This document shows, piece after piece, positions 9,965-23,125 of a DNA stretch of 64,000 nt (position 1 is the stretch's first letter; each line of letters begins with the position of its first letter). The notes below the pieces were generated by a model. That model was given only the letters and a program-made list of their open reading frames with translations. It was not told the origin of the DNA and did not search any database. Position numbers and translations under genes: made by a program. Origin of the DNA: Amia ocellicauda (lineage: Eukaryota > Chordata > Actinopteri > Amiiformes > Amiidae). The DNA is taken from contig NC_089864.1 in the NCBI RefSeq assembly GCF_036373705.1, positions 14,666,001-14,730,000 on the forward strand, read 5' to 3'.

Positions 9965-12900
9965 CGATGCTGTCAGATAGTGGGTGATGCATATGGGGTT
10001 TTGTGGGCTTTTTGACAAAGCATATTTCCTTTAAATGAAATAAAACCCAATGCATCACTGTTCTATGGCTAACACCTACCCCCAGAATACTTTAATGGAT
10101 TCTCCAGAGCACCTAGTATTCCCTGTGGTTTTTTCTGATATCGGGTATGATGCATGCTTGCAGGATTGTGCAGGGCAACCCTTTCTGTGAAAAAAGTGTT
10201 TTTGCTTTGTCAGTGGTGGTTAATGACAGGTGGAAACTTTTCTGCCCTTGGCTTTCTAGTGAACAAGCACGCTTGTGGACAGAAGTAACAGACATAAGTA
10301 TTGCTTTAATTTTAACCGTACACCACTGGGATGCATCTAGAAAAACTGGGACATTCACTGCTTCCACTTGATAATACCAGTTCTAATACCAATAACAGAA
10401 AGATTTAAGAATAATTTAGTAAATCAGTTCAGACTTTTTGCCTTTCACTATAATTCTCTCTGGTTTAGACTTCATTCCCACAAAATGTATTTTACATGTA
10501 GTATGTATTATCTTTTTTAAACACATAATCTACAAGATGTTCATTGATTTTGGTCAATTTAATTAGCGTTTTACAGAAATCCTGCTTTTCAGCAGATTAA
10601 CTGAAGTTCAATAAATAAATGAGTCAGAAAGTAAAGTGTAGTGATGACTTTTATAATGTATCACTAGGTGCATTTGCAAAGCGTTTCTCCTTCCTCTCTG
10701 CATTTCACAAGTGTCTGCTTCTTGAGGTTTTCACACCTCTTAACGGAATAGGGCTTGATCAGTATTCTGCGAAGAGTCCGTGCTCTTTTGCTTTTCTTCA
10801 TAACATTCAATCTCAATTTCACTTGTTAGGGGAGTGTTGAACCGAAGAAGCCCAAAGAGTTAAAAACAACATGTGCAAGATTTAAAGAGGGTTCACTTGA
10901 ATGTAATTTGCAAAATTAGTTAGTTTTGTAAACCACAATACCTAAAATCCTAAATGTGTCATTCAAATTTCCAATTTTGTATTTTTTGGTAAACTTTCAC
11001 TATTCTATCAATTACATGTATTCTGTTAATTAAATGTGTAATGTATTGCACAGCTTGTGTGTCAACAATGCCTTTGTGCATTTATTTGAAATACATTTGT
11101 AAAGTGAAAAAACTACAGAAGAGATTACAGCACTGAAAGTAAATTGTCTGAAAGGTTTCAAGAGCAACAGGTGAATCAATATGAAATAAATCTATGAGGA
11201 AAAATGTGTGACATCTTCAGTTAATAATAATAATATTAATAATAATAATAATAACTAAACTGCTATTTCCACAGCAAAGGGCTTATTTTAAATGGATACA
11301 AAGTTAGATTTGGGTTGTCAGCTTTTTAGATCATATTGACCAGTATATTATATTTTACAGATTTTTTTAAATATGTGATTCGGGTGTATTTGTCAATTAT
11401 TTATCCGTTCTTTGTTTTCATACATAAAACCTATGTTCTCCAATATGTTGTGGACTAGGGATTGTTTTATAGACGTATTTCTTGTGCCTATGTAATACCA
11501 CTTCACTAAGGCAAATGACCTACCCAATGGGAAATACATACATTTCATAATTATCTTAAGATCTTCAAATGTACTTGATGTCATTCTTTAATAAATATTA
11601 ATATAATTATCATCATTTCATAACTGCAAAACTCTAAAAGGTTCACACAATAGGATGGCATTTTTCTTGCTATATTAGAGGATGTTGATTAATTTGAACA
11701 TTATAAATGAATGAAACCTGCCTGTTCCCTTTGGTATAAAATCTGTTAGGCTGAAATCCATGACTCTGTCCTAACAATAACTGGAGAGCTGCATTTGTTT
11801 CAAGGCCAGTTTCAACAGAATGGGCATCAGACATCATTCATTAAGAGTCCTGACATTTTCTGCTTTGACAATAACTTAATTTGAACAAGATTTCCCGGAA
11901 TGTAAGATCACTGACTCATGAATCATGATGTGCAAAAACTGCTTGCAATAGATCTGTTCATAGTTAAAACGTTAATGTACTTGTATATGCTGAAGAAAAA
12001 CGTGGCGTAAATGAAAGACCAACAAATTATTTCCAAGCTTGTCCCGGGGTGAACAGTGTTGTATGGAGATTCTTAGTGCTGTGGGTTTCCACCGTGCGAA
12101 GTGCGTTTTTTGGAATTTGTTTCTTGGGTGTTCATCAGATTCTTACCTCAAGTCTTCCTCGGCTGTGGCTGTGCGGCAACAGAAACCCCAGTCAGCAACG
12201 CTGAGGTTAAACCTTGACGTCGCTGAAGACATTCTTCAACCGTACTGATGGGCAAAATGGAAACCGAAATGTATTCCTTATGATTACATTATATAACTCG
12301 TTTAGTCATTAGCAGAGGTTTTTCTTCCCTCTCCAATGGCAGAAACACATACAATCTCTATTTTCCCTGTACCTTTTGTGAAAGGAGGTTTCATTGAACT
12401 AGATTCTGATAGTTTAAAATTGCAGTTTATGAACTAGTTTATAATTGCAAGCACTATATTAACCTGTGTATTTGCTTAAATACATATATTTATTATAATA
12501 ACTAAAGTGTGAAGATCGCAATCTTGCAGTTTAGTGGTAAGATCAATCATTTTGTTGATTAATGATGCCAAATGCTACATACTTTAACTGTGTTCATGTT
12601 TAACCCGTAAAGATTAAATGACTTAATCCTTACTACATCCTTAAAAATCCTTACTTTTTTTTAAATTTTGAACTTGCACTATACAGCCTTATTGTAATGA
12701 GCATCAAAGCATGTGCACCAGCACAGAGATTTCTAACACATACATATTGTTTCTGCAACAATAATTCATAACTGTCATAACTTTGGCTGAAGGAACGTGA
12801 ATCTCTCTGTATTTATAATATACATAATCACAAAATACAGTACTTGATGACAGGTTTGCTTAATTGGTAGAAAATTAAATAACAATTAGACAACCGCCCA

Positions 12901-14356
12901 CTGGATACAGGGTGATTAGCAAGTAGCAATATTTTTATTAATTTTAGTTAACATTAAAACATAATTGGCTGGACTGCACATTCTGCTGATTCTGGTTTTA
13001 CACCAGAGTGACCAATAATATAATTTTTGCTCTAAGAAATTACTGCTTAAAATCTTCAGATTATATAAATCTTTATAAAAGGGGAGGGTAAAGAAAAACC
13101 TGTGACTGTATAGAAACTGTAGTTTAACATGCAGAATATAAACTATTCATGGACAGGAAGTTGTCGTCAAAAAATACGTTGATGTTTTTAAAGAGGATAG
13201 TGCTTTTCAAACAAAGTTTGAGTTGTGCAGCCTGCCGGTGTCTGAGACGTTGGACACTGCTGTATCTTCAGACAGGACTCCTCCATCTTCACCAGGACAA
13301 TTTAAGTTACTGTTAAGCCACATGCACTAGAGAAACTGGGCTGTTGGAGGTGCCCACTGGTCGCCCTTTATCTGTTTTTTCTCCTCTTAGCTTCGTTCCA
13401 TGCTCTTATTCTTTTATTTGGTCATTGGCTGAGAGGTACCATTTAAGTGACATAGCATGTTGCTTGTTTCTAATTGTGATGACAGCCGTTGCAGGAGTGA
13501 AAAAGAAAGAGAAATAAAAATACATTTTTACAACATACAGCAATCTGTGAACAAGCCGTTGCAGAGCACTCAGAGTGAACATTGATCAAACGAAACCTTG
13601 CTGTGACGCACATGTGATACCTGTCACTGTTTTCGCCTTTCAGGTAATTCAGTGGAAAACAGAACACGAATAGCTGTAGGAAGCACATATCGGAAGATTC
13701 ATGCATTTACGAGAAGATCGTTAGAAATTCCTGATCACTTTTTTCCCCCGAATTTTTTTGTTAAGTGCAATTTTTCCATTTAGTTACAGTGTCGTTATTT
13801 GAATGCTTGTGCTCATCAAGGCAATTTTATTAAAATATATATTGCTGCATTAAATGCTCAGTATAGCAAAACTATTCAGTCATCTGTCGGCTGAATCCCC
13901 AGTTGATTTCAGATTTTCAAATAAGCAGTTTTTGTTGCACATTGCAGCAAATAGTTCAAAGTGTTATATCTCACCCACCCTAATTGCTTATTCACCAAAA
14001 TTAAGAAACAAAGCAACAGAAATATGCCAGGCAGTGTTCGTTGTGAGTTGTATAGCTTCATCTCTAAAACATAATAAATCTGGCTTTCTAATACAGTCAA
14101 TTAAATGCTTTCCAATCAGAGAGCATAGTATCCAACAATGTTCAGTATCAATGTGTTTTTTATGTCTTATTGAAAAGTGGTTATTTTCAAATGTAATAAT
14201 CATGTATAGATTTTCAAATAGATAAACTGTATTCAGGCTAAATCTGATGTTTACTTTTTGGTTTTTATAAAACAATTCAACCCTGAAGAATGTTTAATTT
14301 AATTTCTTATTAATTAAGAACATATGATGCAACTGATTAGCACTAAATTCATTAAA

Positions 14357-14358
<2 letters not shown>
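9965..14358. other. IFNG-IL26 intergenic, proximal part
   Basis: This is the 5' flank of IFNG. I see no gene. It includes an (AAT)n tract at about 11225-11255 and AT-rich single-copy-looking DNA. Regulatory elements of IFNG are expected here by analogy with mammals, but I cannot identify one from a single sequence beyond the core promoter. Confidence 0.5.

Positions 14359-14410
<52 letters not shown>
14359..14410. repeat. (TA)n microsatellite flanking DD36E element
   Basis: About 52 bp of TA repeats immediately left of the transposon. A shorter TA run (15637-15652) is on its right, so the element sits inside a TA array. Confidence 0.95.
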
Positions 14411-14415
<5 letters not shown>

Positions 14416-15637
14416 TCACCTAAAGGATTATTAGGAACACCATACTAATACTGTGTTTGACCCCCTTTTGCCTTCAGAACTGCCTTAATTTTACGTGGCA
14501 TTGATTCAACAAGGTGCTGAAAGCATTCTTTAGAAATGTTGGCCCATATTGATAGGATAGCATCTTGCAGTTGATGGAGATTTGTGGGATGCCCATCCAG
14601 GGCACGAAGCTCCCGTTCCACCACATCCCAAAGATGCTCTATTGGGTTGAGATCTGGTGACTGTGGGGGCCAGTTTAGTACAGTGAACTCATTGTCATGT
14701 TCAAGAAACCAATTTGAAATGATTTGACCTTTGTGACATGGTGCATTATCCTGCTGGAAGTAGCCATCAGAGGATGGGTACATGGTGGTCATAAAGGGAT
14801 GGACATGGTCAGAAACAATGCTCAGGTAGGCCGTGGCATTTAAACGATGCCCAATTGGCACTAAGGGGCCTAAAGTGTGCCAAGAAAACATCCCCCACAC
14901 CATTACACCACCACCACCAGCCTGCACAGTGGTAACAAGGCATGATGGATCCATGTTCTCATTCTGTTTACGCCAAATTCTGACTCTACCATCTGAATGT
15001 CTCAACAGAAATCGAGACTCATCAGACCAGGCAACATTTTTCCAGTCTTCAACTGTCCAATTTTGGTGAGCTTGTGCAAATTGTAGCCTCTTTTTCCTAT
15101 TTGTAGTGGAGATGAGTGGTACCCGGTGGGGTCTTCTGCTGTTGTAGCCCATCCGCCTCAAGGTTGTACGTGTTGTGGCTTCACAAATGCTTTGCTGCAT
15201 ACCTCGGTTGTAACAAGTGGTTATTTCAGTCAAAGTTGCTCTTCTATCAGCTTGAATCAGTCGGCCCATTCTCCTCTGACCTCTAGCATCAACAAGGCAT
15301 TTTCGCCCACAGGACTGCCGCATACTGGATGTTTTTCCCTTTTCACACCATTCTCTGTAAACCCTAGAAATGGTTGTGCGTGAAAATCCCAGTAACTGAG
15401 CAGATTGTGAAATACTCAGACCGGCCCGTCTGGCACCAACAACCATGCCACGCTCAAAATTGCTTAAATCACCTTTCTTTCCCATTCAGACATTCAGTTT
15501 GGAGTTCAGGAGATTGTCTTGACCAGGACCACACCCCTAAATGCATTGAAGCAACTGCCATGTGATTGGTTGGTTAGATAATTGCATTAATGAGAAATTG
15601 AACAGGTGTTCCTAATAATCCTTTAGGTGAGTGTGTA
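14411..15637 (-). mobile_element. Intact Tc1/mariner transposon, DD36E-like
   Basis: About 1.2 kb with terminal inverted repeats of about 29 bp: CTCACCTAAAGGATTATTAG at 14415 onward and its exact complement ending at about 15631. Both ends are flanked by TA. The short repeats, overall length and transposase spacing resemble the DD36E (Incomer) group of Tc1/mariner elements rather than IR/DR Tc1 elements. The left end appears to lack a CA present at the right end, a minor difference. Confidence 0.85.
14445..15485 (-). CDS. Tc1/mariner transposase, intact, 346 aa
   Basis: A single open frame from ATG at 15485 to a stop at 14445. The N-terminus has two helix-turn-helix units for binding the terminal repeats (NFERGMVVGARRAGLSISQS and a second around RMGRLIQADRRATLTEI). 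The catalytic triad is the Asp in AWSDESRF, the Asp in FQQDNAPCH and the Glu in [12 protein letters not shown]. By my count 36 residues separate the second Asp from the Glu, hence DD36E. There is no stop or frameshift, and the terminal repeats are near-perfect, so this copy could be active or only recently silenced. Confidence 0.9.
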   Translation of the reverse strand: MGKKGDLSNFERGMVVGARRAGLSISQSAQLLGFSRTTISRVYREWCEKGKTSSMRQSCGRKCLVDARGQRRMGRLIQADRRATLTEITTCYNRGMQQSICEATTRTTLRRMGYNSRRPHRVPLISTTNRKKRLQFAQAHQNWTVEDWKNVAWSDESRFLLRHSDGRVRIWRKQNENMDPSCLVTTVQAGGGGVMVWGMFSWHTLGPLVPIGHRLNATAYLSIVSDHVHPFMTTMYPSSDGYFQQDNAPCHKGQIISNWFLEHDNEFTVLNWPPQSPDLNPIEHLWDVVERELRALDGHPTNLHQLQDAILSIWANISKECFQHLVESMPRKIKAVLKAKGGQTQY

Positions 15638-15654
15638 TATATATATATATAGGC

Positions 15655-18425
15655 TTTATTGTTTACTTATAAATTATACAAGTCTACCATGTCAACAAAC
15701 CATAGGGCACAGGACAATACAGTGACTTAGTCATGAAGGCAACAATGGGGACTTAAATGCCTCAGTTATTATCTGTCACAACTAGGGCAGCACCCACTAT
15801 GCCTTGCCACTGATTATCACACGTGTTCTCCTCCTTCATATGGAATTAATTCAATTTGTGTGTCAACAGAATGACAGGATTACACATCTCAACCAGTATG
15901 ATGGCATCCTGAAGGTTTGCCAGCCTTGATATACCCAGGACTTCAGGTGTTCTTGCATCCAGAAACCTACAGCTGTACGGTCTGTGGAGTAACATTGACA
16001 TTCACCGGGAGACGTGAAGTGAACTGTCCTGAAAAAGCTCCTGCAAGATGCTTTTCTACACCCTACCAGTCTGTGGTGAGGCATGCATGAAGACTGTACT
16101 GTTGACTCTCATTTCACTACAGCAGTATAGCAGTCATCAGCAGGGGGCGCTATTCTTCAGCACTGACCCCAAGGTCCAGAAACAATGTGAGCTCCAAAGC
16201 CCTGCCATTTAAGGGTCACACAAATGTCACCTCACAGCACGTGACTCAGTCCCACACAGGCTGTTGCTCACCTGCTCCTCTGCCTAACATCCATCTCCTA
16301 CATCCTCAAATGGGGCCCAGCTGTTCTGTCCAGCACTTTTGTTTTATTAACTGATGACCAGCAACTATTCAATGTGGCATCTGTCAGTGGCAAAGTTCGG
16401 GGTTACTGGGGAGCTGCCTTGGCATTGCTTCCCGTTCTGTGAAAAAAGACCAGCTCACCCATCTCTACACTCTTGTAAGCCTTGTCTTCCACAACTGGAC
16501 AACATAACTGTATTATGGAATTAAATGGAGGAACCACAGTGGTTCCTGTAGTGACAACAACTGGAGAATTTGCATCTTTATTTACAACTGCATCTCATTT
16601 TACCTTCCTATTCCTTATCATTTTCAAGATATGCTGAGTTGATGTGGTAAATGATTTCCTCACTTTAACCCTTTAAATCATGTTAATGTCTACAATCAAT
16701 GATGATTGTCTTTGTATTGATTTCTTGTGTGACATTTGTGGATTATTTGTTAATTGCTAATAAGTCACAAATAAAGATCAAAAATGCTTAGTAATAGGAT
16801 CTAGGAGATCACAGTCAAAGTCTAAAAATAGTGCTAGCGGAAAACTGAGTCTACTGTGATTATTCTCTAACCGCAAAGAGACAATGTTTTGAAGTTCACA
16901 ATTGTTGTTAATTTGTTTAAATGAACTGATCTAAATAAGAATGAAACCAAAGCACACGTATAAACAGTTGAGGTTAGATGAGATAAGTGATTAAAAGATT
17001 AAAGTGATCTTTAATCATACAACAGAAAGTGAAAACAGCTTCTGTACAGCTGTGAACTGTGTTTACTAAATATACCAAAAATAGAAAGGATATCTGATAC
17101 TCTGTTTTTTTCTAAACCCTATAGAAGGGATATTGAGCACTATATCATAAATATGTAATCAATAATATAACTTTAATTTCCTTAGTGTTATTAGGTTCTG
17201 TCAGTTTGTTTACTTTCCTGTGCTCCATTTTTAATAATAAAGAACTATAAATATGTTGCCCGTGACAGGTCATCCAGTGACATCACTGTCATTCATTGAT
17301 TGTCTGTTGGAGGTTTGTAATGGCATTGGTGGGGAGGGTAGATGGGGGGGGGGGGGGCTTAGAAGAATCTAAAGTGGTGCACAAAGCAGCATTCTTGAAA
17401 AAATGTTTGTTTTCAGATAGGGGACGAGAGATCCTACAATTTTCAGCTGGCTGTTCAGTTTATGTGTTAATGAGTCTGGCGCTGGTTTATGTTCTGGCTT
17501 CCCAAGAGTGACGTCACTAAAGACGCAGAGCCTGTCATGAGTCATTGCACATTTTAATCTTAATCTCGCGCAAAAGAGAATGAAAAAACAAACACGTGGC
17601 ACAGGATCTTAATATTACAAAGGTAGCTAAGGTGTTGCTATTTATATTTAAATTGGTAGGATATAGTGCTAGGTACCTGTACTGCCCTAGTACCCTTTAA
17701 TATCTGAAAATTTAGTTATCATTTATATAAGACTAACGCTTAATAAACACTGCTAATGGCAACCTTTAGTTTTCTCTATCGGCTAGACTGAAAAGTAAAT
17801 TGACATTGTCTTTAGTGAGTGTGGCTTGCAGCGGTTCGATCCAGGATACGCTTTGCAGACCTTTGTCAAGGTGCGTTTCCAGTGTACTTTTCTGATAACA
17901 TTTAAAATAATTTCCTCAGTTTCATACATGTTTATTGCTGTATTCATTTGTCTTTTTTAAATGAATCATCCAGAATCATCATATTCTCATCCTGAAAGAA
18001 TATACCTATAGGTCTACAGGTGCAGAGATGCCATCATTGAAGTGTATTTCTGTATTTCTGAAAGTGAAAGCAGATTGTCAAGTGCTGTTGTTCAGTGCAG
18101 TTTACTTCCTTTTTTTATAATTGTTGGATTGTTAGTGAGGGGTATTGTGTGTAAAGATGAAGCCAGAGAGGTCCTCATACCTACATGTACAGATCTAATC
18201 AACGCTTTGGTGTGCAGTTTCAATAGGAATGCCTCCTTAGAGAAACCAGTTATTGTGATGAAATCTTGGAATCCTTCACAAAACAACGTAAGTGAATTTT
18301 AAATCTCTTACCAGGAAGGTAAGGAATCCTACTACGACATTCAATATTTCAAATATCTGCGATGCTGGAAACATTATATGATTAATTATATTCATATTAA
18401 TCTATAGGTAGCATGCCAGTTCAGT
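15655..18425. other. IFNG-IL26 intergenic, middle part
   Basis: No gene is recognised. Contents are a CTCF-like motif at 16137-16152, a poly-G run at 17346-17358 and short open frames without support. A GGTTCGATCC near 17836 resembles a tRNA/SINE B box, but no A box is seen upstream. Confidence 0.5.
16137..16152 (+). promoter_or_regulatory. CTCF-like motif
   Basis: TCAGCAGGGGGCGCTA matches the CTCF consensus core including the GGGGGCGCTA end. It lies about 6.3 kb upstream of the IFNG ATG and points away from IFNG, opposite in orientation to the motif at 5405-5420. Confidence 0.55.
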
Positions 18426-18427
18426 AC

Positions 18428-18538
18428 AGACTACTGATTCTCAAACCTGGTCTGGGAGGACCTCCTACCCTGTTGGTTTTTGTTCCAAATCAAGCTCCCA
18501 ATTACTTACAGGACCAGGGTTGAGAACCATTGGTATAG
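18428..18538. repeat. Short foldback repeat
   Basis: The ends GATTCTCAAACCTGGTCTGG and CAGGACCAGGGTTGAGAACC are imperfect reverse complements around about 65 bp of unique sequence. This suggests a small non-autonomous inverted-repeat element of a kind common in vertebrates. Confidence 0.5.
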
Positions 18539-18544
18539 ACTGCT

Positions 18545-20690
18545 GGATCAGCTGCAGATGTTTGTTTGTTGCAGTTGACCCATAAAGACATAACTTGGAA
18601 GGGAAATATTAACCTGTTTTTACAGCTTCTCTTGTGTTACTGAAATATATATGTTTTGCCATTACTGCAATGTTTTCATACTTTTTAAAATGTCGGTAGT
18701 CGTCCTCTGCACAGCGATGTTTTTGCATTTATAGCCTCCATTATTTCATCCCACAGTTTTTGTTTAGTTACTGCTGTCATCTGAGGATTTAATTTGAACG
18801 TGAACATATTCTTCCATTTACTGTATTCGTCAAATATAAGTATTTTTCTTCTTTGGACCAGTTGGGGTTTTTCTCTGCCATTTTTTGAGTACATTTACAT
18901 AAAACAATTGTCCAAGGCATTGTGCTATTTCTATGGTAACTGGCCGGCAGTGCTCCATAAGATAATACTTAGTCTATTAGCTGTAGGAAAAGTTACGGAG
19001 CAAGACACATGATGGATTTTTCTAACCTCAGGTGAATACTGAAGGTGTTGATTGATCCCCTTAGGTAAGGGAAAAGGTTCCTTAAGTTAACAAATAGAAG
19101 GACTTAAGATGTTGTATGCAACCAGCCACAGGGCCTTATGTTACTCTGCTTGTACCGTCCCATACCTTGTGCCATGATTTCATTGTGTGCTGATGGCACA
19201 ACTGATATACCATTCACCCACAGCCATCAGAGTCATTACTGACCTGACGTGATGCTTGAGTAATGAGGAAGAGCAAGCACACATTTTAATTAGCAGGTTT
19301 TTGTGCGAGTCAGTTCCCGGCAAGCGATGCTAATGTGTTACTAACAGGATGCACAGCGTTGTCTTTAATTGTTTGATTAAAGGAAAAACAATGTCAAAGC
19401 TCAGTCATTTGTGAACCAAACTAGGGCCTGTATTAAGTCAGGAACTACTGTTATGCAATCGATATACTTAATAATGAGTTAACGTGAAGTTCACCTTCAT
19501 ACCTTTCTTCCGATACTGTGATTCATGCTTCTTCAGAAAGTTGCTTCAAGCAGACATGCCCAGCCTCAAGGTTTGGCATTGAGATATGGGCTTCCCCATT
19601 ACTCTCAAAATCTCAAGGGCTGTAGGAGATTGAATCTCTCCTGCGATTGTGTATAGAACTGAACAGAATCTGAAACTGTGTCCCCAAACTCACATTCCCA
19701 AATTATTATAACTGAAATTAAAACACCACTTCCCTTGAGAAACATTGTCGAGGATATCTTGCATGTTTTGATGAGTATAAGACCGGAAGGTGTGGCTTCA
19801 GGTCATTCACAAATAGCCTTGCATTGAGCCTCTTAGTCTTCCAAGAAAACAGACATCGAGCAGCAAACTGAGTCACACAGCTGCTTGTTTCCAGTCACCT
19901 TACAAACCATATTAACACTGTCGTTTCCACACTGTTGCCATTCAGTTCAGTCCGTATAGTGAAAAGTCACTTGTGAAAATGGAAGTGCAAACCATGCACA
20001 TATGCTGTTGGATATTGTTGTAAATGAGTGGAACAGAGACCTTTCAGTGGGGAGGGATTATGCAACACCAGCCCAGAACCCTCTGAAAACTCAGTTTACA
20101 AATCCCTGTCCTTCACTTCATGAAGCACAGAGGAGCAGAACTAGGGAATCAGTATTGGGCAAGTCTTGAGAAAAGGCAAGAAAATGCATCCGTGGCCCTG
20201 ATTTGCATGTATTTGCAATGCATGGATGTTTACCAAAATGATACTACTACGAGCCATTCCCAAAACTGTTTACATAATTCTTCAGATTTACTGAGAACAT
20301 ATAAAAAAAAATCACAATTGAAGATTCAGACTTCACATTTAGAGCTCTAAGACAACATTCTGGTTTAGGAAATGTTAATTGTCTATAATGGGATAAGGAA
20401 TCAGGGCATTTACGTTGAAGTCTCAGTGCCCACACAATGAAAAATTATTCAAGTGGTCTCTATATTTCTGATGATGATGTATTTTGTTTCATATGTAATG
20501 TCATCTGCTGAAGCTGTGGTTAGCCTGGTACGTGTTTCACTGTGAAAATATGATTAATCACTTTTTTATCACAGAATATAAATTCCTTCAATGCTGCAAA
20601 TTATACCCAGTTTTTCCATTTAATTTAACTGGTTTGCTTCATTTGCTTCTCAGAATGACCTCATAGATATGTTATTCCTTTCATAGAATA
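18545..20690. other. Intergenic, no gene recognised
   Basis: Nothing beyond short unsupported open frames on either strand. Confidence 0.55.
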
Positions 20691-20699
20691 TTACACTAT

Positions 20700-20965
20700 C
20701 AAATGCATATGCTAGCATTAGTAGACTTCATTTGAAAGTTAGGCACTAATTATTTAAGTGTACTTGTTTAACAATGATTTAACTTTTGAGTATTAGTAAA
20801 ACATTAATTAACTAAAACATGAATCCATGCAGTACTTAATTAATTATTTAACATTAACAAATGCTTTTCATGCCTTGTTGATGCATTAGTTACTGACTTG
20901 TTCATGTTAACTAACACATTAGTTAATGTTAGGTAATAGACACTTATTGTAACATGTTACCATTT
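20700..20965. repeat. TTAACTAA-rich low-complexity repeat
   Basis: Dense overlapping TTAACTAA, ATTAGTTA and AACATTAA words in both orientations, ending GTAACATGTTACCATT. It looks like an old non-autonomous repeat with internal tandem structure. No open frame is supported. Confidence 0.45.
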
Positions 20966-20969
20966 AGCT

Positions 20970-22130
20970 GGACAGATGTAACAATGTTTTTCAGTTTTCA
21001 GCAGACTGGTTGTTTAAAGAGACCACTTAAATCTTGTGGCTTATGCATCTCCATTACCAAAATGGTGCTTCCTTGCTGTGATGTTAGAAAATATGGTTGA
21101 TTGTGAAACGAATAAGGGGTGCCACTTCCTGCTTTAATGAGTGGTGTTTTTTTATATATATATCTGTTTCCCTCATTACAAAAACAGTAGGAGCCATGAC
21201 ACACTATTACAGTTTGAAACACAGGTGGTATATTTTTGCAGCTTGAATGTGCAGCATCTCCACAGCTATCATAGCAAAATGTCTGCTCAAGCTTTGCCTC
21301 TGTAAAGATCTTACCTAGAAAGTATCTACTATTCAGGCATATCTCCGGAAACCTCATAAAATGTGTGATTTTGGTTTGGATTTAAAAGTTACTTACATTT
21401 GTTTCCTGACTGTACATTCTTGGACTTTATGACTCTTAAATGGCAGCTAATCTGCTCTATCCAGGCCCAGATTTACCCAGAGCAAATCTAAGCTTCCCGC
21501 TTCCTGTGATTAGTAAATTACAAACCCATATCCATTTGTGGTTTAATTTATTATCATGAGCTGCTTTTTTTACATAAATAAATAAAAACTGAACACAGTG
21601 TAAAGGTTTGTACTTTGTGGCAGTCAAAAGTTTTGATTTGGTCTAGGCCTCAGTAAAATATTTTTTTAGGCCTCTTGACACCTGTTTGGAAGAAAACAAA
21701 ACTAAATCTGTGATGGTTGCAATGTCCTTAATTAAGATTTTATAATAATGAATGTGTTAGATACTGACAGTGGCATGTGAACACCTGCCCTCCTGCTCAG
21801 GTCTGTAACACTGAAATCCATGCAAACCAGGGCATTCTCTACCTTTCAAAGAGTGACATCTATAGTCTAACAAAAGGAAGTGAAACTTGAGTGCCACCTC
21901 ATTATACCAGGATGAATGAACAAGGAATCGTATCAAAATACGATTGCCTGGCAGAGCAATTAATTGTGATGTTAGTATTTCCTGCTTGCTGATTTCTGTG
22001 TGTCACAATTGGTGCAAAGGGAATGCTGCGATTAAGGCACCTTCAGGGAAGTCTGTATTAAACACCTGATACCAAGAACAAAAGCCGCTAGAGGTCTGGG
22101 GGGCATGTACTATGGTCCAATGATCAGATT
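20970..22130. other. Intergenic, no gene recognised
   Basis: The minus-strand open frame at 20998-21357 is cysteine-rich but has no convincing domain or splice context, and I do not call it a gene. Confidence 0.5.
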
Positions 22131-22139
22131 TCTTTTGGT

Positions 22140-22450
22140 CCCAAAGACTCACCTTAAAACAATGGGGTGTCGTGCATTCTCGGCCCCTCTGCCCCCCGGC
22201 CCCTAGCTCTGGAATGAAATTCCCCTCCTTCTTCCTATGTCCTGAACCATCACTGCTTTTCAGTCTGGGCTAAAGATAAATTTTTACCAGCTGGCCTTTA
22301 TTTACATTTAAATTGTGTAGTGGTTTCTTTTGTCTGTTCTTTATTAAATGTGTATTGTTATTGTCTAGTCCTTGTTTTTTAATGATTTATTCATCTTTGT
22401 GATTTCTGTGTGAAATGAAAGGCACTCTATAAATAAAATGTATTATTAGA
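22140..22450 (+). mobile_element. L2/Rex-like LINE 3' end
   Basis: The plus strand shows a decayed reverse-transcriptase C-terminus (an LCPPAPSSGMKFPS block where intact copies read APRLWNSLP-like) and the 3' tail GGCACTCTATAAATAAAATG followed by TATTATTA. This is the usual 3' end of L2-type LINEs. The copy is truncated at its 5' side. Confidence 0.6.
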
Positions 22451-22904
22451 TGATAGTCTGAAGGTGTTTATGTGCAGTCTGGTCAAGACAACGTTAGGTA
22501 AGTATGACAGGCTGCTGCCTGTCACGGCACGGCTGCTGCTGAGGTGCTCATGTCTGTGTTGTTTTCTGAGGAAGAATCGGCAAGTGCGTGGAGAGTAGGA
22601 CCATGCTGGGAGTAGGATAGAGAAGGATCAAGGGTGATGCCTATATTCTTAGCAGAAGAAGAGCGGGAGAGCATGGTAGATTCCAGTGGAACTGAGATGG
22701 AGAGATAAATAAAAGGTGTACAGGAAGAGATGTGAGAGGGGGTGAGGGGGTCAGAGGAGGAAAAAGAAAGGAAGATCTTGAGTGGGCAGAGAGAATCCAG
22801 GGAGGAGAATCAGGTGTAAGAAGTGCAGTCTACAGATAGATGGGAAAAGGAGTCCATAGGAGGTAAGAGAGTGAGAGCACTTGTATTGTATTATATGTTA
22901 ATAT

Positions 22905-23125
22905 ATGGAAACACTAGTCAGAGTTAAGAGAACACTACTTAGACAGTAATGGTATTCAAGGGGATAATCTGCATGGATTTAGAAAAGGTAGATCTTGTCT
23001 AACCAGCCTTTCAGACCTCTGTGAACAAGAAACAGTACCAATGGACACCATGTATGTAAGCTGTAAACTAGAGGGGTTATGATGCCCCCTCTCATTTGTA
23101 AAGTTCTTATGTTCTTATGCAAATC
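22905..23125 (+). mobile_element. CR1-like LINE fragment
   Basis: Positions about 22975-23030 encode HGFRKGRSCLTSLSDLCE, a conserved block of CR1/L2 reverse transcriptase. It is followed by a 3' end (CCCCCTCTCATTTGTAAAG) related to that of the element at 1-862. The remainder of ORF2 is missing, so this is another internally deleted copy. Confidence 0.7.

Noticed and set aside
17830..17850. GGTTCGATCC resembling a tRNA or SINE B box
   Set aside because: No A box at the proper distance, no cloverleaf and no poly-T terminator.
20998..21357. Cysteine-rich minus-strand open frame (119 aa) loosely like a Ly6/receptor ectodomain
   Set aside because: The cysteine spacing does not fit a known three-finger pattern. 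There is no signal peptide, and no neighbouring exons or conserved terminal motif were found.
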